Assembly: GCA_030388825.1 (NCBI GenBank)
Contig: CP128835.1
Location: forward strand, 4,094,001-4,158,000
DNA from: Rossellomorea sp. AcN35-11
GTDB lineage: Bacteria; Bacillota; Bacilli; Bacillales; Bacillaceae_B
Reading direction: 5' to 3'
DNA: 64,000 nt
In this document: positions 28,232 through 37,675 of the stretch, piece after piece
Layout: every line of letters begins with the position of its first letter
Position numbering within the stretch: the stretch's first letter is position 1
Made by a program: the position numbers and the translations under genes
Notes under the pieces: model-generated
Seen by the model: only the letters and a program-made list of their open reading frames with translations
Told to the model about the DNA's origin: nothing
The model's database searches: none

Positions 28232-30727
28232 TTATGGTGTAGAAAGCAAGATCGTAATGGCAATTCCATTGTTTAGGTTTGGAACATTCGAACGATTTAT
28301 TCTTACTGATATGATATCACACTGACTGACAGGAACATTGGAAGAAGCAAAATTACAACAATTAGGACTAGTGACTGTGACCGTTGCAGCGGTATCCACT
28401 GGGGTGTTAGTACACAAAGTGCTCCTCACTACAGTAGCTGTCACACTTCCATTCATGCCTAGGTTATTATCCCGAGTGTGTAAAGCAATTCCTGTAATGG
28501 TGGAATTTTGAGCAATGACTACGGTATTTTCTACAAAATTTCCAGAATCTGAACCTATCCCTACATAGTTTCCATTTGGGACATTCTGATCTCTCGCAAG
28601 ATAGATGGCAGAATTACCAACAGCCGGACCTTGCTCGCCTTGAGGACCTTGTTCACCTTGAGGTCCCTGCTCGCCTTGAGGGCCTTGTTCCCCTTGAGGA
28701 CCTTGCTCGCCTTGAGGGCCTTGTTCCCCTTGAGGACCTTGCTCGCCTTGCGGGCCTTGTTCCCCTTGAGGGCCTTGTTCTCCTTGAGGTCCCTGTTCTC
28801 CTTGAGGTCCCTGTTCTCCTTGTGGGCCTTGTTCCCCTTGAGGTCCCTGCTCGCCTTGAGGACCTTGTTCTCCTTGAGGGCCTTGTTCCCCTTGAGGGCC
28901 TTGTTCTCCCTGAGGTCCCTGCTCGCCTTGAGGTCCCTGTTCTCCTTGAGGTCCCTGTTCTCCTTGTGGGCCTTGTTCTCCTTGAGGGCCCTGCTCTCCT
29001 TGAGGGCCTTGCTCGCCTTGAGGACCTTGTTCTCCTTGAGGACCTTGCTCGCCTTGAGGACCTTGTTCTCCTTGAGGGCCTTGTTCTCCTTGTGGACCTT
29101 GTTCACCTTGTGCGCCTTGTTCCCCTTGAGGGCCTTGTTCTCCTTGAGGTCCCTGTTCTCCTTGTGGGCCTTGTTCCCCTTGAGGTCCCTGCTCTCCTTG
29201 AGGACCTTGTTCTCCTTGAGGACCTTGTTCTCCCTGAGGACCTTGTTCTCCCTGAGGACCTTGCTCGCCTTGAGGACCTTGTTCCCCTTGCGGACCTTGT
29301 TCACCTTGTGCGCCTTGTTCGCCTTGAGGACCTTGCTCGCCTTGAGGTCCCTGTTCTCCTTGTGGGCCCTGCTCCCCTTGAGGTCCCTGTTCTCCTTGTA
29401 GGCCTTGTTCACCTTGAGGACCTTGTTCCCCTTGCGGACCTTGTTCCCCTTGTGGACCTTGTTCTCCTTGAGGGCCTTGCTCGCCTTGAGGACCTTGTTC
29501 TCCTTGTGGACCTTGCTCGCCTTGAGGACCTTGTTCTCCTTGTGGACCTTGCTCGCCTTGAGGACCTTGTTCCCCTTCCGGACCTTGTTCTCCTTGTGGA
29601 CCTTGTTCACCTTGTGCGCCTTGTTCGCCTTGAGGACCTTGCTCGCCTTGAGGGCCTTGTTCTCCTTGTGGACCTTGTTCCCCTTGTGGACCTTGTTCTC
29701 CTTGTGGACCTTGCTCGCCTTGTGGGCCTTGTTCTCCTTGAGGGCCTTGCTCGCCTTGAGGACCTTGTTCTCCTTGTGGACCTTGCTCGCCTTGAGGACC
29801 TTGTTCTCCTTGTGGACCTTGCTCGCCTTGAGGACCTTGTTCCCCTTCCGGACCTTGTTCTCCTTGTGGACCTTGTTCACCTTGTGCGCCTTGTTCGCCT
29901 TGTTCGCCTTGAGGACCTTGCTCGCCTTGAGGACCTTGTTCTCCTTGTGGACCTTGTTCCCCTTGTGGACCTTGTTCTCCTTGTGGACCTTGCTCGCCTT
30001 GTGGGCCTTGTTCTCCCTGAGGACCTTGTTCTCCTTGAGGGCCTTGTTCTCCTTGTGGACCTTGTTCTCCTTGTGGGCCTTGCTCGCCTTGAGGACCTTG
30101 TTCCCCTTGCGGACCTTGTTCCCCTTGTGGACCTTGTTCTCCTTGAGGGCCTTGCTCGCCTTGAGGACCTTGTTCTCCTTGTGGACCTTGCTCGCCTTGA
30201 GGACCTTGTTCCCCTTCCGGACCTTGTTCTCCTTGTGGACCTTGTTCACCTTGTGCGCCTTGTTCGCCTTGAGGACCTTGCTCGCCTTGAGGACCTTGTT
30301 CTCCTTGTGGACCTTGTTCCCCTTGTGGACCTTGTTCTCCTTGTGGACCTTGCTCGCCTTGTGGGCCTTGTTCTCCCTGAGGACCTTGTTCTCCTTGAGG
30401 GCCTTGTTCTCCTTGAGGGCCTTGTTCTCCTTGTGGACCTTGCTCGCCTTGGGGACCTTGTTCTCCTTGGGGACCTTGTTCCCCTTGTGGACCTTGTACA
30501 CCCTGTGGACCTTGAGGGCCTTGTGGTCCCTGTTCCCCTGATCCTCCTCCTGCTGGTCCCTGAGGACCCTGCTCTCCATTTATTCCTTGTGGACCCTGAG
30601 GACCCTGAGGACCTGGAGGACATTTGAAAGGATAAAATGAACAGCTTTCAGGAGGTTCATATAAATCTTTAAAATAAGCATCATAAATACTATTCGATCT
30701 TCTTAATTTATTATTTTTTTTCTTCAC
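28232..30727 (-). CDS. Collagen-like surface glycoprotein (BclA-type architecture)
   Basis: 831 residues. A short basic, cysteine-containing N-terminus (about 1-37) lacks the BclA-type leader motif I know. Residues 38-702 are about 220 Gly-X-Y triplets, overwhelmingly GPQGEQ with rare GAQ, GPE, GVQ and GLQ variants. A 129-residue C-terminal domain ([18 protein letters not shown]...ITILLSTP, four Cys) probably trimerises. Such proteins form hair-like naps on spore or cell surfaces and are often glycosylated. The rml operon is directly downstream and glycosyltransferases are close, as for exosporium BclA with rhamnose genes in the B. cereus group. GTG start after GGAGGAGAG. Confidence 0.92.
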   Translation of the reverse strand: MKKKNNKLRRSNSIYDAYFKDLYEPPESCSFYPFKCPPGPQGPQGPQGINGEQGPQGPAGGGSGEQGPQGPQGPQGVQGPQGEQGPQGEQGPQGEQGPQGEQGPQGEQGPQGEQGPQGEQGPQGEQGPQGEQGPQGEQGPQGEQGPQGEQGPQGEQGAQGEQGPQGEQGPEGEQGPQGEQGPQGEQGPQGEQGPQGEQGPQGEQGPQGEQGPQGEQGPQGEQGPQGEQGPQGEQGPQGEQGPQGEQGPQGEQGPQGEQGPQGEQGPQGEQGPQGEQGEQGAQGEQGPQGEQGPEGEQGPQGEQGPQGEQGPQGEQGPQGEQGPQGEQGPQGEQGPQGEQGPQGEQGPQGEQGPQGEQGPQGEQGPQGEQGAQGEQGPQGEQGPEGEQGPQGEQGPQGEQGPQGEQGPQGEQGPQGEQGPQGEQGPQGEQGPQGEQGPQGEQGLQGEQGPQGEQGPQGEQGPQGEQGPQGEQGAQGEQGPQGEQGPQGEQGPQGEQGPQGEQGPQGEQGPQGEQGPQGEQGPQGEQGPQGEQGPQGEQGAQGEQGPQGEQGPQGEQGPQGEQGPQGEQGPQGEQGPQGEQGPQGEQGPQGEQGPQGEQGPQGEQGPQGEQGPQGEQGPQGEQGPQGEQGPQGEQGPQGEQGPQGEQGPQGEQGPQGEQGPQGEQGPQGEQGPQGEQGPQGEQGPQGEQGPQGEQGPQGEQGPAVGNSAIYLARDQNVPNGNYVGIGSDSGNFVENTVVIAQNSTITGIALHTRDNNLGMNGSVTATVVRSTLCTNTPVDTAATVTVTSPNCCNFASSNVPVSQCDIISVRINRSNVPNLNNGIAITILLSTP
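28620..30610. repeat. 18-bp collagen-coding repeat array with higher-order units
   Basis: About 2 kb of 18-bp units encoding GPQGEQ. A marker block (GPEGEQ preceded by [12 protein letters not shown]) recurs three times at spacings of 270 and 369 bp, so blocks of 15 and about 20 units were duplicated. One block carries a 9-bp insertion encoding an extra GEQ. Confidence 0.9.
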
Positions 30728-31016
30728 TTATCTCTCCTCCATAAGGAAGCATTGTGTTTGATCTTAGATGAATGGCTGTATCACAATGACCTCGGGTTCA
30801 CACACATAAAGGATTGTGATGGATGAACCTCTTCCTATCATGGAATTAATGGCATCATACTCTGTCAACTCTTTTAAAACGGGTACTATTCATGCATGAT
30901 TCCATTACTCCTATTTGCTTTATATATGTATATAGATGAGAAAAGAATGGGACACGGCACCCGCCCTGTTTCACTTAGATAATCCTATTTTTAAGGCTTT
31001 CCTGTTGTTCATAACC

Positions 31017-31055
31017 AAAAAAGGGGATTCCGAAAGCAGCACTGCCGGAATCCCC
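31017..31055 (-). terminator. Strong minus-strand terminator
   Basis: GGGGATTCCG / CGGAATCCCC stem followed by T6 on the minus strand. It may be a back-up terminator for the methyltransferase transcript. Confidence 0.8.
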
Positions 31056-31151
31056 TCTTACCCAACACTATTTTATTAGAAGCAACTTATCTCTTATCTA
31101 CCAAAAATCAGATAATCCTGCTATTTTACTAATTCCTAAACCTCCACCCAT

Positions 31152-31180
31152 AAAAAAAAGCGTGGAAATCACTCCCACAC
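31152..31180 (-). terminator. Terminator of the methyltransferase gene
   Basis: GTGTGG / CCACGC stem with T8 on the minus strand, starting four bases after the stop. Confidence 0.75.
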
Positions 31181-31183
31181 TCC

Positions 31184-32122
31184 TCACTCGCAGACCAGCA
31201 CCTGTCTGACAAATCTCCCCTTACTCACTTCACAGCGATCAACAATATGAAAACCAGCCATAGCCACATTCTCATCTACATCTTCCAGGGTTACAATCAC
31301 AACCTTCTCCGCAAAGCGCCTCGCACTGCGTAGCATTTCCAGCTGTTCATCATCGGTTATGACAGAACAAAGATTATAAGGCAGATCAATGACAGCGACA
31401 TCAAAGCTGCCTGTCACATCATGAATATCCCTTAATGACACTTTCCCTTCCAAGCCGAAATATGCAATATTCTCCTTCACTCCGTCCATTATCAGTGGAT
31501 TACGGTCGCTTCCGACGATGTTGATGCCCATGGATAATGCTTCTACCAGGACTGTTCCGATACCGCAGCACGGATCGATCATCCTGATTCCTTCCGTTTC
31601 CGGAGCCGCAATGTTTACAACAGCCCTGGCAACGCGGGTACTGAGTGCAGTGGAATAGCTGTGGGGTTTTTTCACATGATGCAACCATACGGCTTCATTT
31701 TTCGCATATGTTCCGAATACCCACCGACTCCCGGTGTCCATCACACCGAACCAAATACTCGGATTCACTAAATCGGCTTCCGCCTTTAGATGCAAGCCCA
31801 CTTCCTTCTCTATCTTACGGAGCTTCTTAAAGCCCACTCGATCAGAATCAGGATTTTGCACAAACACCACTTTGAATCCATCTGGTGTTTCCAAATCTTT
31901 TATTTCATCTATTAAATCTGTAAAGCTTTCTCCCTCGCATATAATCTCAATTCTTTCCCTGATAAACGGACTCCTGCTGGGATCGATCTTCACTGAACTT
32001 TCGAGTATACCAGATTCGGAGTTTTGTCCAAATAACGCTCTTCTTTCCAATCGGCACAGTGATTCTTCGTTCTCTTCCCATGAATACATATATAAATAGT
32101 TTTTCGTTTCTATTATGATCAT
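31184..32122 (-). CDS. SAM-dependent RNA/DNA methyltransferase (Trm11/UPF0020-like)
   Basis: 312 residues. The C-terminal half has a Rossmann methyltransferase with motif I in MIDPCCGIGTVLVEAL, an acidic second motif (IVGSDRNPLIMDG) and catalytic DLPYNL, a variant of the DPPY motif found in N2-guanine tRNA/rRNA and some DNA N-methyltransferases. The N-terminal half (about 1-150) looks like a degenerate substrate-binding (THUMP-like) region. The substrate is unknown. It stands alone between terminators. Confidence 0.75.
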   Translation of the reverse strand: MIIIETKNYLYMYSWEENEESLCRLERRALFGQNSESGILESSVKIDPSRSPFIRERIEIICEGESFTDLIDEIKDLETPDGFKVVFVQNPDSDRVGFKKLRKIEKEVGLHLKAEADLVNPSIWFGVMDTGSRWVFGTYAKNEAVWLHHVKKPHSYSTALSTRVARAVVNIAAPETEGIRMIDPCCGIGTVLVEALSMGINIVGSDRNPLIMDGVKENIAYFGLEGKVSLRDIHDVTGSFDVAVIDLPYNLCSVITDDEQLEMLRSARRFAEKVVIVTLEDVDENVAMAGFHIVDRCEVSKGRFVRQVLVCE

Positions 32123-32183
32123 CTCCGTATGATGTTAAGAATAATGTGATACATTAGAACATTGTACCATATGTGGAACAGGG

Positions 32184-32227
32184 AAAGCCCCCTGGTCAGC
32201 TAACAAGTTAGTGTACCGGGGGGCTTT
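32184..32227 (-). terminator. Terminator after the nucleosidase-like lipoprotein gene
   Basis: AAAGCCCCCTGGT / ACCGGGGGGCTTT stem, symmetric, 15 bp after the stop. Confidence 0.7.
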
Positions 32228-32241
32228 CGTCATGTCATGAA

Positions 32242-33108
32242 TTATTTTTGGATCATAGCGATATATTCTTTCACCACCTCATACACATATTCCTGATTGG
32301 CTGAGGCGGTTTCAGGGTTATATGCCCCGCCATTCGTCTTATTGTTGGATAATATTCGAATGCCTAAAAAGGCTACATCATAAGCTCCCGCAATTTGGGC
32401 CGCTGCCGCCCATTCCATTTCTTCAACAGAAGTTCCGTAATTCTCATGGAACCAATTGATCCGGTCCACTTCATTATTCCAAACATCTGCAGAACCTATC
32501 GTCCCTTCCACTACTTTTCCTTTTTCATGAATATCTTTCACGGCCTTGGCTGCATGAAGCAAGTCTTCGTCACCATCATAATATCGGATATTTTCTGCGT
32601 TCGGATCTTCTCCGGCACTTCCTTCAGAAGCCATCAGGTCCATGGGGATCCAGTCTGTTGGTGCAATCCCTTCTCCCTCTTCCAGGTGTCCTGTCTTTAA
32701 GGACCCCAGATTGACGGTTCTTTCGCCAATTACGATATCATACACATTCAGATCAGGGTCATGTCCACCGGATGTACCTTGATTAATGATGGCAATCGGA
32801 TCGTATTTTTCAACGGCTACTGCCGTTGCTGCAGCTGTGTTTTCCATTCCCTTTCCCGTTTTGGTGACGATGACTGGATAACCATCCATCGTGCCTTTAT
32901 AAAAGACAAATGATCCGGACTTCTCTTCTTTAACATCTTCTAACTTTCCAGCAAACTTTTCAGCTTCAATCGGCATCGGGCCTTGAATGATGATCGGCCT
33001 TTCCGACTTTTCTTCCATAGCCTCTGTCTGTGAAGTAGAGCTGCAGCCTGTGAATACACTTAATGCCAGTGCTGAAACCATTGTGAATGTAGCGATGTTC
33101 TTTTTCAT
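32242..33108 (-). CDS. Nucleoside phosphorylase/MTA-SAH nucleosidase-like lipoprotein
   Basis: 288 residues. A lipoprotein signal peptide ends in the lipobox VFTGC (Cys22), so the protein is anchored outside the membrane. The mature part is a PNP_UDP_1 fold: IIIQGPMPIEAE, VTKTGKGMENTAAATAVAVE, INQGTSGGHDP, the MEWAAAAQIAG substrate-binding Met-Glu segment and FLGIRILSNN. Cytoplasmic MTA/SAH nucleosidases have the same Glu and Asp/Asn positions, but a surface-anchored form is unusual. It probably cleaves extracellular nucleosides for purine uptake. The guanine riboswitch in its leader supports a purine role. Confidence 0.85.
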   Translation of the reverse strand: MKKNIATFTMVSALALSVFTGCSSTSQTEAMEEKSERPIIIQGPMPIEAEKFAGKLEDVKEEKSGSFVFYKGTMDGYPVIVTKTGKGMENTAAATAVAVEKYDPIAIINQGTSGGHDPDLNVYDIVIGERTVNLGSLKTGHLEEGEGIAPTDWIPMDLMASEGSAGEDPNAENIRYYDGDEDLLHAAKAVKDIHEKGKVVEGTIGSADVWNNEVDRINWFHENYGTSVEEMEWAAAAQIAGAYDVAFLGIRILSNNKTNGGAYNPETASANQEYVYEVVKEYIAMIQK

Positions 33109-33157
33109 TGTAATCTCTCCCTTTCCTGATGAAGTAATCCCGCTGTTTTGGCCAAAA

Positions 33158-33200
33158 GAAAGAGATCTGGAACAAGTAGAATCGTCTCTACTATCCAGAC
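33158..33200 (-). terminator. Expression-platform terminator of the purine riboswitch
   Basis: On the minus strand GAGGTCTGGA and AGTAGA pair with TCTACT and TCCAGATCTC, followed by TTTCTTTT. The preceding CTTTGACTCG can pair with the aptamer P1 strand CGAGTTGAAG as an antiterminator. Confidence 0.65.
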
Positions 33201-33284
33201 CTCCGAGTCAAAGTAAGATTGATAGAACAAAAATGTCCATTACAAAATGGTTGAGGCAAACACGCCTAAAAACCGAATACTTCA

Positions 33285-33356
33285 ACTCGTAGTCTGGTTC
33301 TTATAATGGGAACCAGGTAGAAACACTCAGACCATATTACCGAGGATATACGAGTA
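33285..33356 (-). promoter_or_regulatory. Purine (guanine-type) riboswitch aptamer
   Basis: P1 is ACTCGT / ACGAGT. P2 (CTCGG / CTGAG) has a TAATATGG loop. The J2/3 core TTTCTACC is intact. P3 is CTGGTTC / GAACCAG with a CCATTATAA loop, and J3/1 reads GACTACGAG. The J3/1 specificity base is C, as in guanine-sensing xpt, not U as in adenine riboswitches. It lies in the 267-nt leader of the nucleosidase-like lipoprotein gene. Confidence 0.92.
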
Positions 33357-33381
33357 ACGATATGTAAATCAGTACTGTGCT

Positions 33382-33410
33382 ACTATACCAAACCCGAAAT
33401 AGATATTCAA
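33382..33410 (-). promoter_or_regulatory. Sigma-A promoter of the riboswitch leader
   Basis: TTGAAT, 17 bp, TATAGT on the minus strand, placing the transcription start about 20 bp before the aptamer. Confidence 0.75.
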
Positions 33411-33533
33411 CAAAAATACGAATTTTATTTGAATATTATGTTTTAATGTTCGTGTTTAGTTCATCCAAAATCATTTAATCCGTACGAAAAAGCCTATCTA
33501 GCTGGAGATTAAACAAACTCATCTAAAGGAGTT

Positions 33534-33565
33534 CTGTCCCTGATCCTGAACAATAGCAGGGACAG
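33534..33565 (-). terminator. Hairpin after cotA
   Basis: CTGTCCCTG / CAGGGACAG stem, 13 bp after the cotA stop. The T tract is poor. Confidence 0.5.
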
Positions 33566-33577
33566 ATTCACCATTTT

Positions 33578-35116
33578 TCACGGAATCACATAATAAGGAC
33601 GCATCATTTCATAATCTTCATGTTCAAGGATGTGACAATGCCAAACAAACAATCCCGTATAGGGCCCGAACGGAATAATGATACGGGTGATTTCATGGGG
33701 ATTTGCCCGGACCGTATCTTTCCATCCCTGTTCATTTGGATCAGGAGACTGTCTGGGACCGGTCGGGACAACCTTCTTTTCTTTGTCATACATCTCTTCA
33801 TCAAAAGGCTGCCTGTCAAGGATTTGAAACCGTACCATGTGTAAATGGATGGGATGCGTTGCTCGAGACACATTCACAAAGGTCCAGACCTCCACACTCC
33901 ACAATCGGGGCATTTCAGATATTGGATCCACCCACAATCGATCATCCAATAAATGGATGGACCGTCCATATTGATCCGGCCTCATATTCAACAGCAGTTT
34001 CCTAGTCTTGTTACGATATCTTTCTTCTAACTTTGGAACGTGTGTCAGCCGTTGGGGAACGCTGCTGACATCCCGGTATGACAACGGACGAGTGACCCGG
34101 AATTGCATGACAGATCCGGTCGTTTCAGGGTCTGGTTTATTGCCTTGGGGAAACGGGGACTCAGCATCATTCATCATCGTTACAGTTTCCCCGAGAGATG
34201 ATGTAAAATCGATGATAACATCTGCTCTTTCTGCCGGAGCCAGAAGTAAGCTCGATACTTCTACAGGCGTTGGCAATAACCCTTGGTCCGTACCGATTTG
34301 AATGAAGGGTAACCCATTTGAAAGGGATAATCGATAAAAGCGGGCATTGGATCCATTGAGGATCCTAAACCTGTAGCGCCGGGGCTCAGTCTCGAAATGA
34401 GGCCATACTTTCCCATTCACCAGGATCGTGTCACCGAAAAAGTCCGGCAGAACCGAAGGATTTACGCCTGGTACAGGAACCTCTGGTTGAGACGGATATA
34501 AGAGACTTCCGTCCGGATTAAATGAACGATCCTGAATGAGGAGGGGAATGTCGAACGGCATGCCCGGCAAGTTGAGACACTTCTCCTCTTCATCCTGGAT
34601 GATATACAATCCCGCCAACCCGGCATAAATATTCAGGCGGGTGATCCCCATTGCATGGTCATGATACCAAAGGGTTGTTGCTTCCTGTTGGTTGGGATAG
34701 GTATAGATTTGATTGGTGAATCGAGGCCCAACTTCTTGAAATCTCCTCGTGAACCAGGCTTCGGGGTACCCGTCACTTGTATCCGGTGTCACACCACCAT
34801 GAAGATGGACGACTGTCCGCACCTCGGGTTTATTTTTTTCTGCACCGTGAACCGTCGTATCAATGGGCAGAAAATGCTTCAACGGCAGCTCATTTTTCCA
34901 CAAAACGCAGATCGGCTCATTCCTCTGTACTCGAAAGGTGGGACCGGGATATTCACCGTTATATCCCCAAATGGTTGTTGGCGGCAAATCTCTGTGAAGC
35001 TTTTTCATCGTCTGGATCATGCTTACTTCATAATATGGTATAGGATGCAGCCATGAGGTCGGCTGGATGTCATTCATGATAGGAAGTGGATCGACAAATC
35101 GGTCGAGCATGAACAT
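33578..35116 (-). CDS. cotA: Multicopper oxidase, spore-coat laccase CotA type
   Basis: About 512 residues. The four copper-ligand segments are present in order: VHLHGG, WYHDHAMG, HPIHLHMV and HCHILEHEDYEMMRP (with the T1 Cys-His and axial Met). There is no signal peptide, as for CotA, which is assembled into the spore coat from the mother cell. It oxidises phenols and bilirubin-like pigments, protecting spores. The ribosome site GGAGG serves either of two ATGs (35116 or 35110). Confidence 0.93.
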   Translation of the reverse strand: MFMLDRFVDPLPIMNDIQPTSWLHPIPYYEVSMIQTMKKLHRDLPPTTIWGYNGEYPGPTFRVQRNEPICVLWKNELPLKHFLPIDTTVHGAEKNKPEVRTVVHLHGGVTPDTSDGYPEAWFTRRFQEVGPRFTNQIYTYPNQQEATTLWYHDHAMGITRLNIYAGLAGLYIIQDEEEKCLNLPGMPFDIPLLIQDRSFNPDGSLLYPSQPEVPVPGVNPSVLPDFFGDTILVNGKVWPHFETEPRRYRFRILNGSNARFYRLSLSNGLPFIQIGTDQGLLPTPVEVSSLLLAPAERADVIIDFTSSLGETVTMMNDAESPFPQGNKPDPETTGSVMQFRVTRPLSYRDVSSVPQRLTHVPKLEERYRNKTRKLLLNMRPDQYGRSIHLLDDRLWVDPISEMPRLWSVEVWTFVNVSRATHPIHLHMVRFQILDRQPFDEEMYDKEKKVVPTGPRQSPDPNEQGWKDTVRANPHEITRIIIPFGPYTGLFVWHCHILEHEDYEMMRPYYVIP

Positions 35117-35309
35117 CACTCCTCCATAAGAACTCTTCAAGCTGATACTAAAAGAGTATTCTTCTCATGCATTCGTTATCCCACCCTTTTCCAGTTCATC
35201 GATGATCTTCCCGATTGCACCCAACAAATGCCCAGAAGCAGACAAGCGCATCCACATGTTACAGATGATCTAAAGTTGGGAACTACTATACTAAAAAGGA
35301 GAAACTGTC

Positions 35310-36131
35310 ATGCCGGAAGGTCCAGAAATCAGAAGAGCTGCCGACCTAGTGGAACGTGCTCTTCAACATAAAACCGTACAGGATGTATACTTTGCTTTTC
35401 CTCATTTGGAGGTTTACGAAGACTTATTGAAAGGTTCCACCGTTATCCGGGTGGATACAAAGGGAAAAGCCATGCTGATCCGCTTTGACAACGGTTATAC
35501 CATTTACTCCCACAATCAGCTTTATGGAAGGTGGTATATCCGAAACCTGTACAACTATCCGCAGACGAACCGTCAGCTCCGACTTTCCTTGCATAATGAG
35601 AATAAGTCCGCGCTCTTGTACAGCGCTTCCGATATTGAAGTGCTCCGTGACGGGGAGGTGCACGTGCATCCATTTGTGGCAAAGGTCGGTCCGGATATTT
35701 TGAGCGAAGAAGTCACGGAGGGTGAACTGCTGGAGAGAATGAAGGATAAGCGATTTTCCAAACGGAAATGGTCCATCCTCCTGTTAGACCAAAGCTTTGT
35801 GGCTGGTATCGGCAATTATTTGAGGTCTGAGATAATGTTTGTAGCAGGGATTCATCCTTCCCTTAGACCGGCGGACTGTACTATAGAGCAGCTGACGAAA
35901 GCGGCAGAGGCGATAATTCAGCTGATGGTGCAATCCTATAAGACCGGGGGAATCACGAATAATCTTGAACTTGCAGACAGGTTGAAGGCGGAGGGTATGA
36001 AGCGCTCCCGTTACCGTCATTGGGTCTTTAACCGTGAAGGGGCTCCATGCTATATGTGTGGGGGGGAAATCGAGAAAATGATGGCTGCTTCCAGGAGACT
36101 GTATTTTCGTCCTCATTGTCAACGTGTGTAG
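35310..36131 (+). CDS. nei: Endonuclease VIII (Nei-type DNA glycosylase)
   Basis: 273 residues. The N-terminus MPEGPEIRRAAD supplies the catalytic Pro2 and Glu3, and Lys53 sits in the beta-turn TKGKAM, as in E. coli Nei. The H2TH region (LLLDQSFVAGIGNYLRSE) is intact. It removes oxidised pyrimidines and cuts the strand. Oddity: the C-terminal zinc finger is CYMC...RPHC, so the third Cys is Arg (codon CGT, one transition from TGT). A neighbouring His might replace it. A strong AAAGGAGA ribosome site precedes the ATG. Confidence 0.93.
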   Translation: MPEGPEIRRAADLVERALQHKTVQDVYFAFPHLEVYEDLLKGSTVIRVDTKGKAMLIRFDNGYTIYSHNQLYGRWYIRNLYNYPQTNRQLRLSLHNENKSALLYSASDIEVLRDGEVHVHPFVAKVGPDILSEEVTEGELLERMKDKRFSKRKWSILLLDQSFVAGIGNYLRSEIMFVAGIHPSLRPADCTIEQLTKAAEAIIQLMVQSYKTGGITNNLELADRLKAEGMKRSRYRHWVFNREGAPCYMCGGEIEKMMAASRRLYFRPHCQRV

Positions 36132-36144
36132 TGGGACAGGTAAA

Positions 36145-36188
36145 AAGCCTGATCCCTTTTTTACATGGGCAAAAAAGGGATCAGGCTT
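36145..36188 (+). terminator. Terminator of nei
   Basis: AAGCCTGATCCCTTTTTT pairs with AAAAAAGGGATCAGGCTT, followed by TATG. It is symmetric, so it may also serve the convergent selO. Confidence 0.8.
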
Positions 36189-36219
36189 TATGTTAGAAAA
36201 AACTTCTTTATTTTTATGA

Positions 36220-37675
36220 TCACGTACCACAGTAGGTTCGATAAGGACGGTCTGGCCGGTCTGGAAGATGCGTGTATTCTATGTCCCCTGGAGAAAGCTC
36301 ATAGGGGTTGGATAGAACAGCGAGGAGACGCTTCATTACGCTGCAGTCGCCCCGCTCCACGGCTGCTCCCAACGCTTCCTCCACCCTGTGATTCCGCGGT
36401 ATGACGGCGGGGTTGCTTTTCCTCATTAATTCGCAGGCATCCGTTCTGGTTTCCTTTTGTCTATCCAGCCTTTCGTACCACCGTTCTTTCCATTGGTCAA
36501 ATTCTTTACTCCCTGAAAGTGAAGAATCCAGTTCCTCATCAAGGGCCAGTCCCCTGAACGTGTTCGTATAGTCGGCACCGTCCTTTTTCATCAAGTCAAG
36601 AAGGTCCTCTGCCAGGACCCGGTCACCGTCCTCTTCGTTAAAGAGACCGAGTTTATCCCTCATCCCCTTCATCCAAAGAGACTCATACTGTTTTGGAAAT
36701 TCGTAGACCGCTTCCTGTGCAAGCTCCAATGATGTCTGTTGCTCATCATGGAGGACCGGCAACAACGATTCGGCAAACCGGGCTAAATTCCACCCTGCAA
36801 TGGGAGGCTGATTCCCATAAGCATACCGTCCCCCTGTATCGATAGAGCTGAAGACTGTTTCAGGATTATACAGATCCATGAAAGCACAAGGACCATAATC
36901 AATCGTTTCTCCACTGATCGTCATATTGTCAGTATTCATCACACCGTGTAAGAAGCCCACGAGCTGCCATTTGGCCAAGAGGGCGGCCTGGCGCTTAATG
37001 ACTTCCTGCAGCAGGTGCAGAGAACGGTTCGGGGCGTTCATTCCTTGCGGGTAGTGACGCTCCACTGCATAATCCACCAGTGCCCTCAGATCCTCTACAC
37101 TTCCAAACTTTGAAGCGAATTGAAAGGTACCGACGCGAAGGTGGCTGGCCGCCACTCGAGTCAGAATCGCACCCTTCTGTTCTGTTTCCCGGTAGATGGG
37201 TTCCCCCCGTAGTGACCACTGAAAGGCTTCTTGTAGTCGGAATGCCAAGTCCATGCATGGCTTCACTGATGATATACTCACGGAGCATGGGTCCAAGTCC
37301 CGCCCGGCCGTCACCCCCGCGGGAATAAGGGGTCCTCCCACCGCCTTTGAGCTGGATATCGAACCGCTCTCCCTCTGGCGTAATCTGCTCACCGATCAGG
37401 ACAGCCCTGCCGTCCCCCAGCATATTGAAATGTCCGAATTGATGACCTGCATAAGCCTGGGCAATAGGTTCTGCCCCCACCGGGATATCATTCCCTGATA
37501 AGATCTCTGCACTAAGTTCCTCTGCATTCAGCCCCAACGATCCCGCCATCTCATCATTTAGAACAATCAATTCAGGTGAATCAACCGGTGCAGGGTCTTG
37601 TCGGGTAAAAAATGCCCCTGGCAGTCTCGTATAACTGTTTTCCAAATTCCAGCCTGCTTTCTTTTCCATAAGCAC
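36220..37675 (-). pseudogene. selO: Protein adenylyltransferase SelO (YdiU family), one frameshift
   Basis: About 484 residues when repaired, the usual family length. SelO is a pseudokinase that transfers AMP to protein Ser/Thr/Tyr. Seen: [55 protein letters not shown], then in the second frame [27 protein letters not shown]. The break is at a six-C run (37203-37208): five C would join VVTTGE to PIYRE. GTG start with GGAGGAG; an ATG two codons later is an alternative. Confidence 0.9.

Larger units (their letters stand above)
30728..31183. other. Intergenic region upstream of the collagen-like gene
   Basis: About 450 bp. It must carry the collagen-gene promoter; I could not identify a convincing sigma-A, sigma-E or sigma-K pair. 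Two terminators lie at its right side. No supportable gene. Confidence 0.5.
33109..33577. other. Long leader and intergenic region with riboswitch
   Basis: The gap holds the promoter and riboswitch of the nucleosidase-like gene and the hairpin after cotA. No additional gene. Confidence 0.7.

Noticed and set aside
28620-30610. Regular short repeats that could look like a CRISPR array
   Set aside because: The unit is a contiguous coding repeat of Gly-X-Y triplets with no unique spacers and no cas genes.
28576-30627. Long open frames on the plus strand and in a second minus frame across the collagen gene
   Set aside because: They are by-products of an 18-bp repeat without stop codons. No ribosome sites, and the products are low-complexity [12 protein letters not shown]-type strings.
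30728-30800. Sigma-K or sigma-E promoter for the collagen-like gene
   Set aside because: Partial matches such as CATTCATCTA and GATACAGCC did not combine with a -35 element at correct spacing.
31085-31150. 17-codon minus-strand frame beginning MGGGLGISKIAG
   Set aside because: No ribosome site and it lies directly behind a terminator; it only superficially resembles small sporulation peptides.
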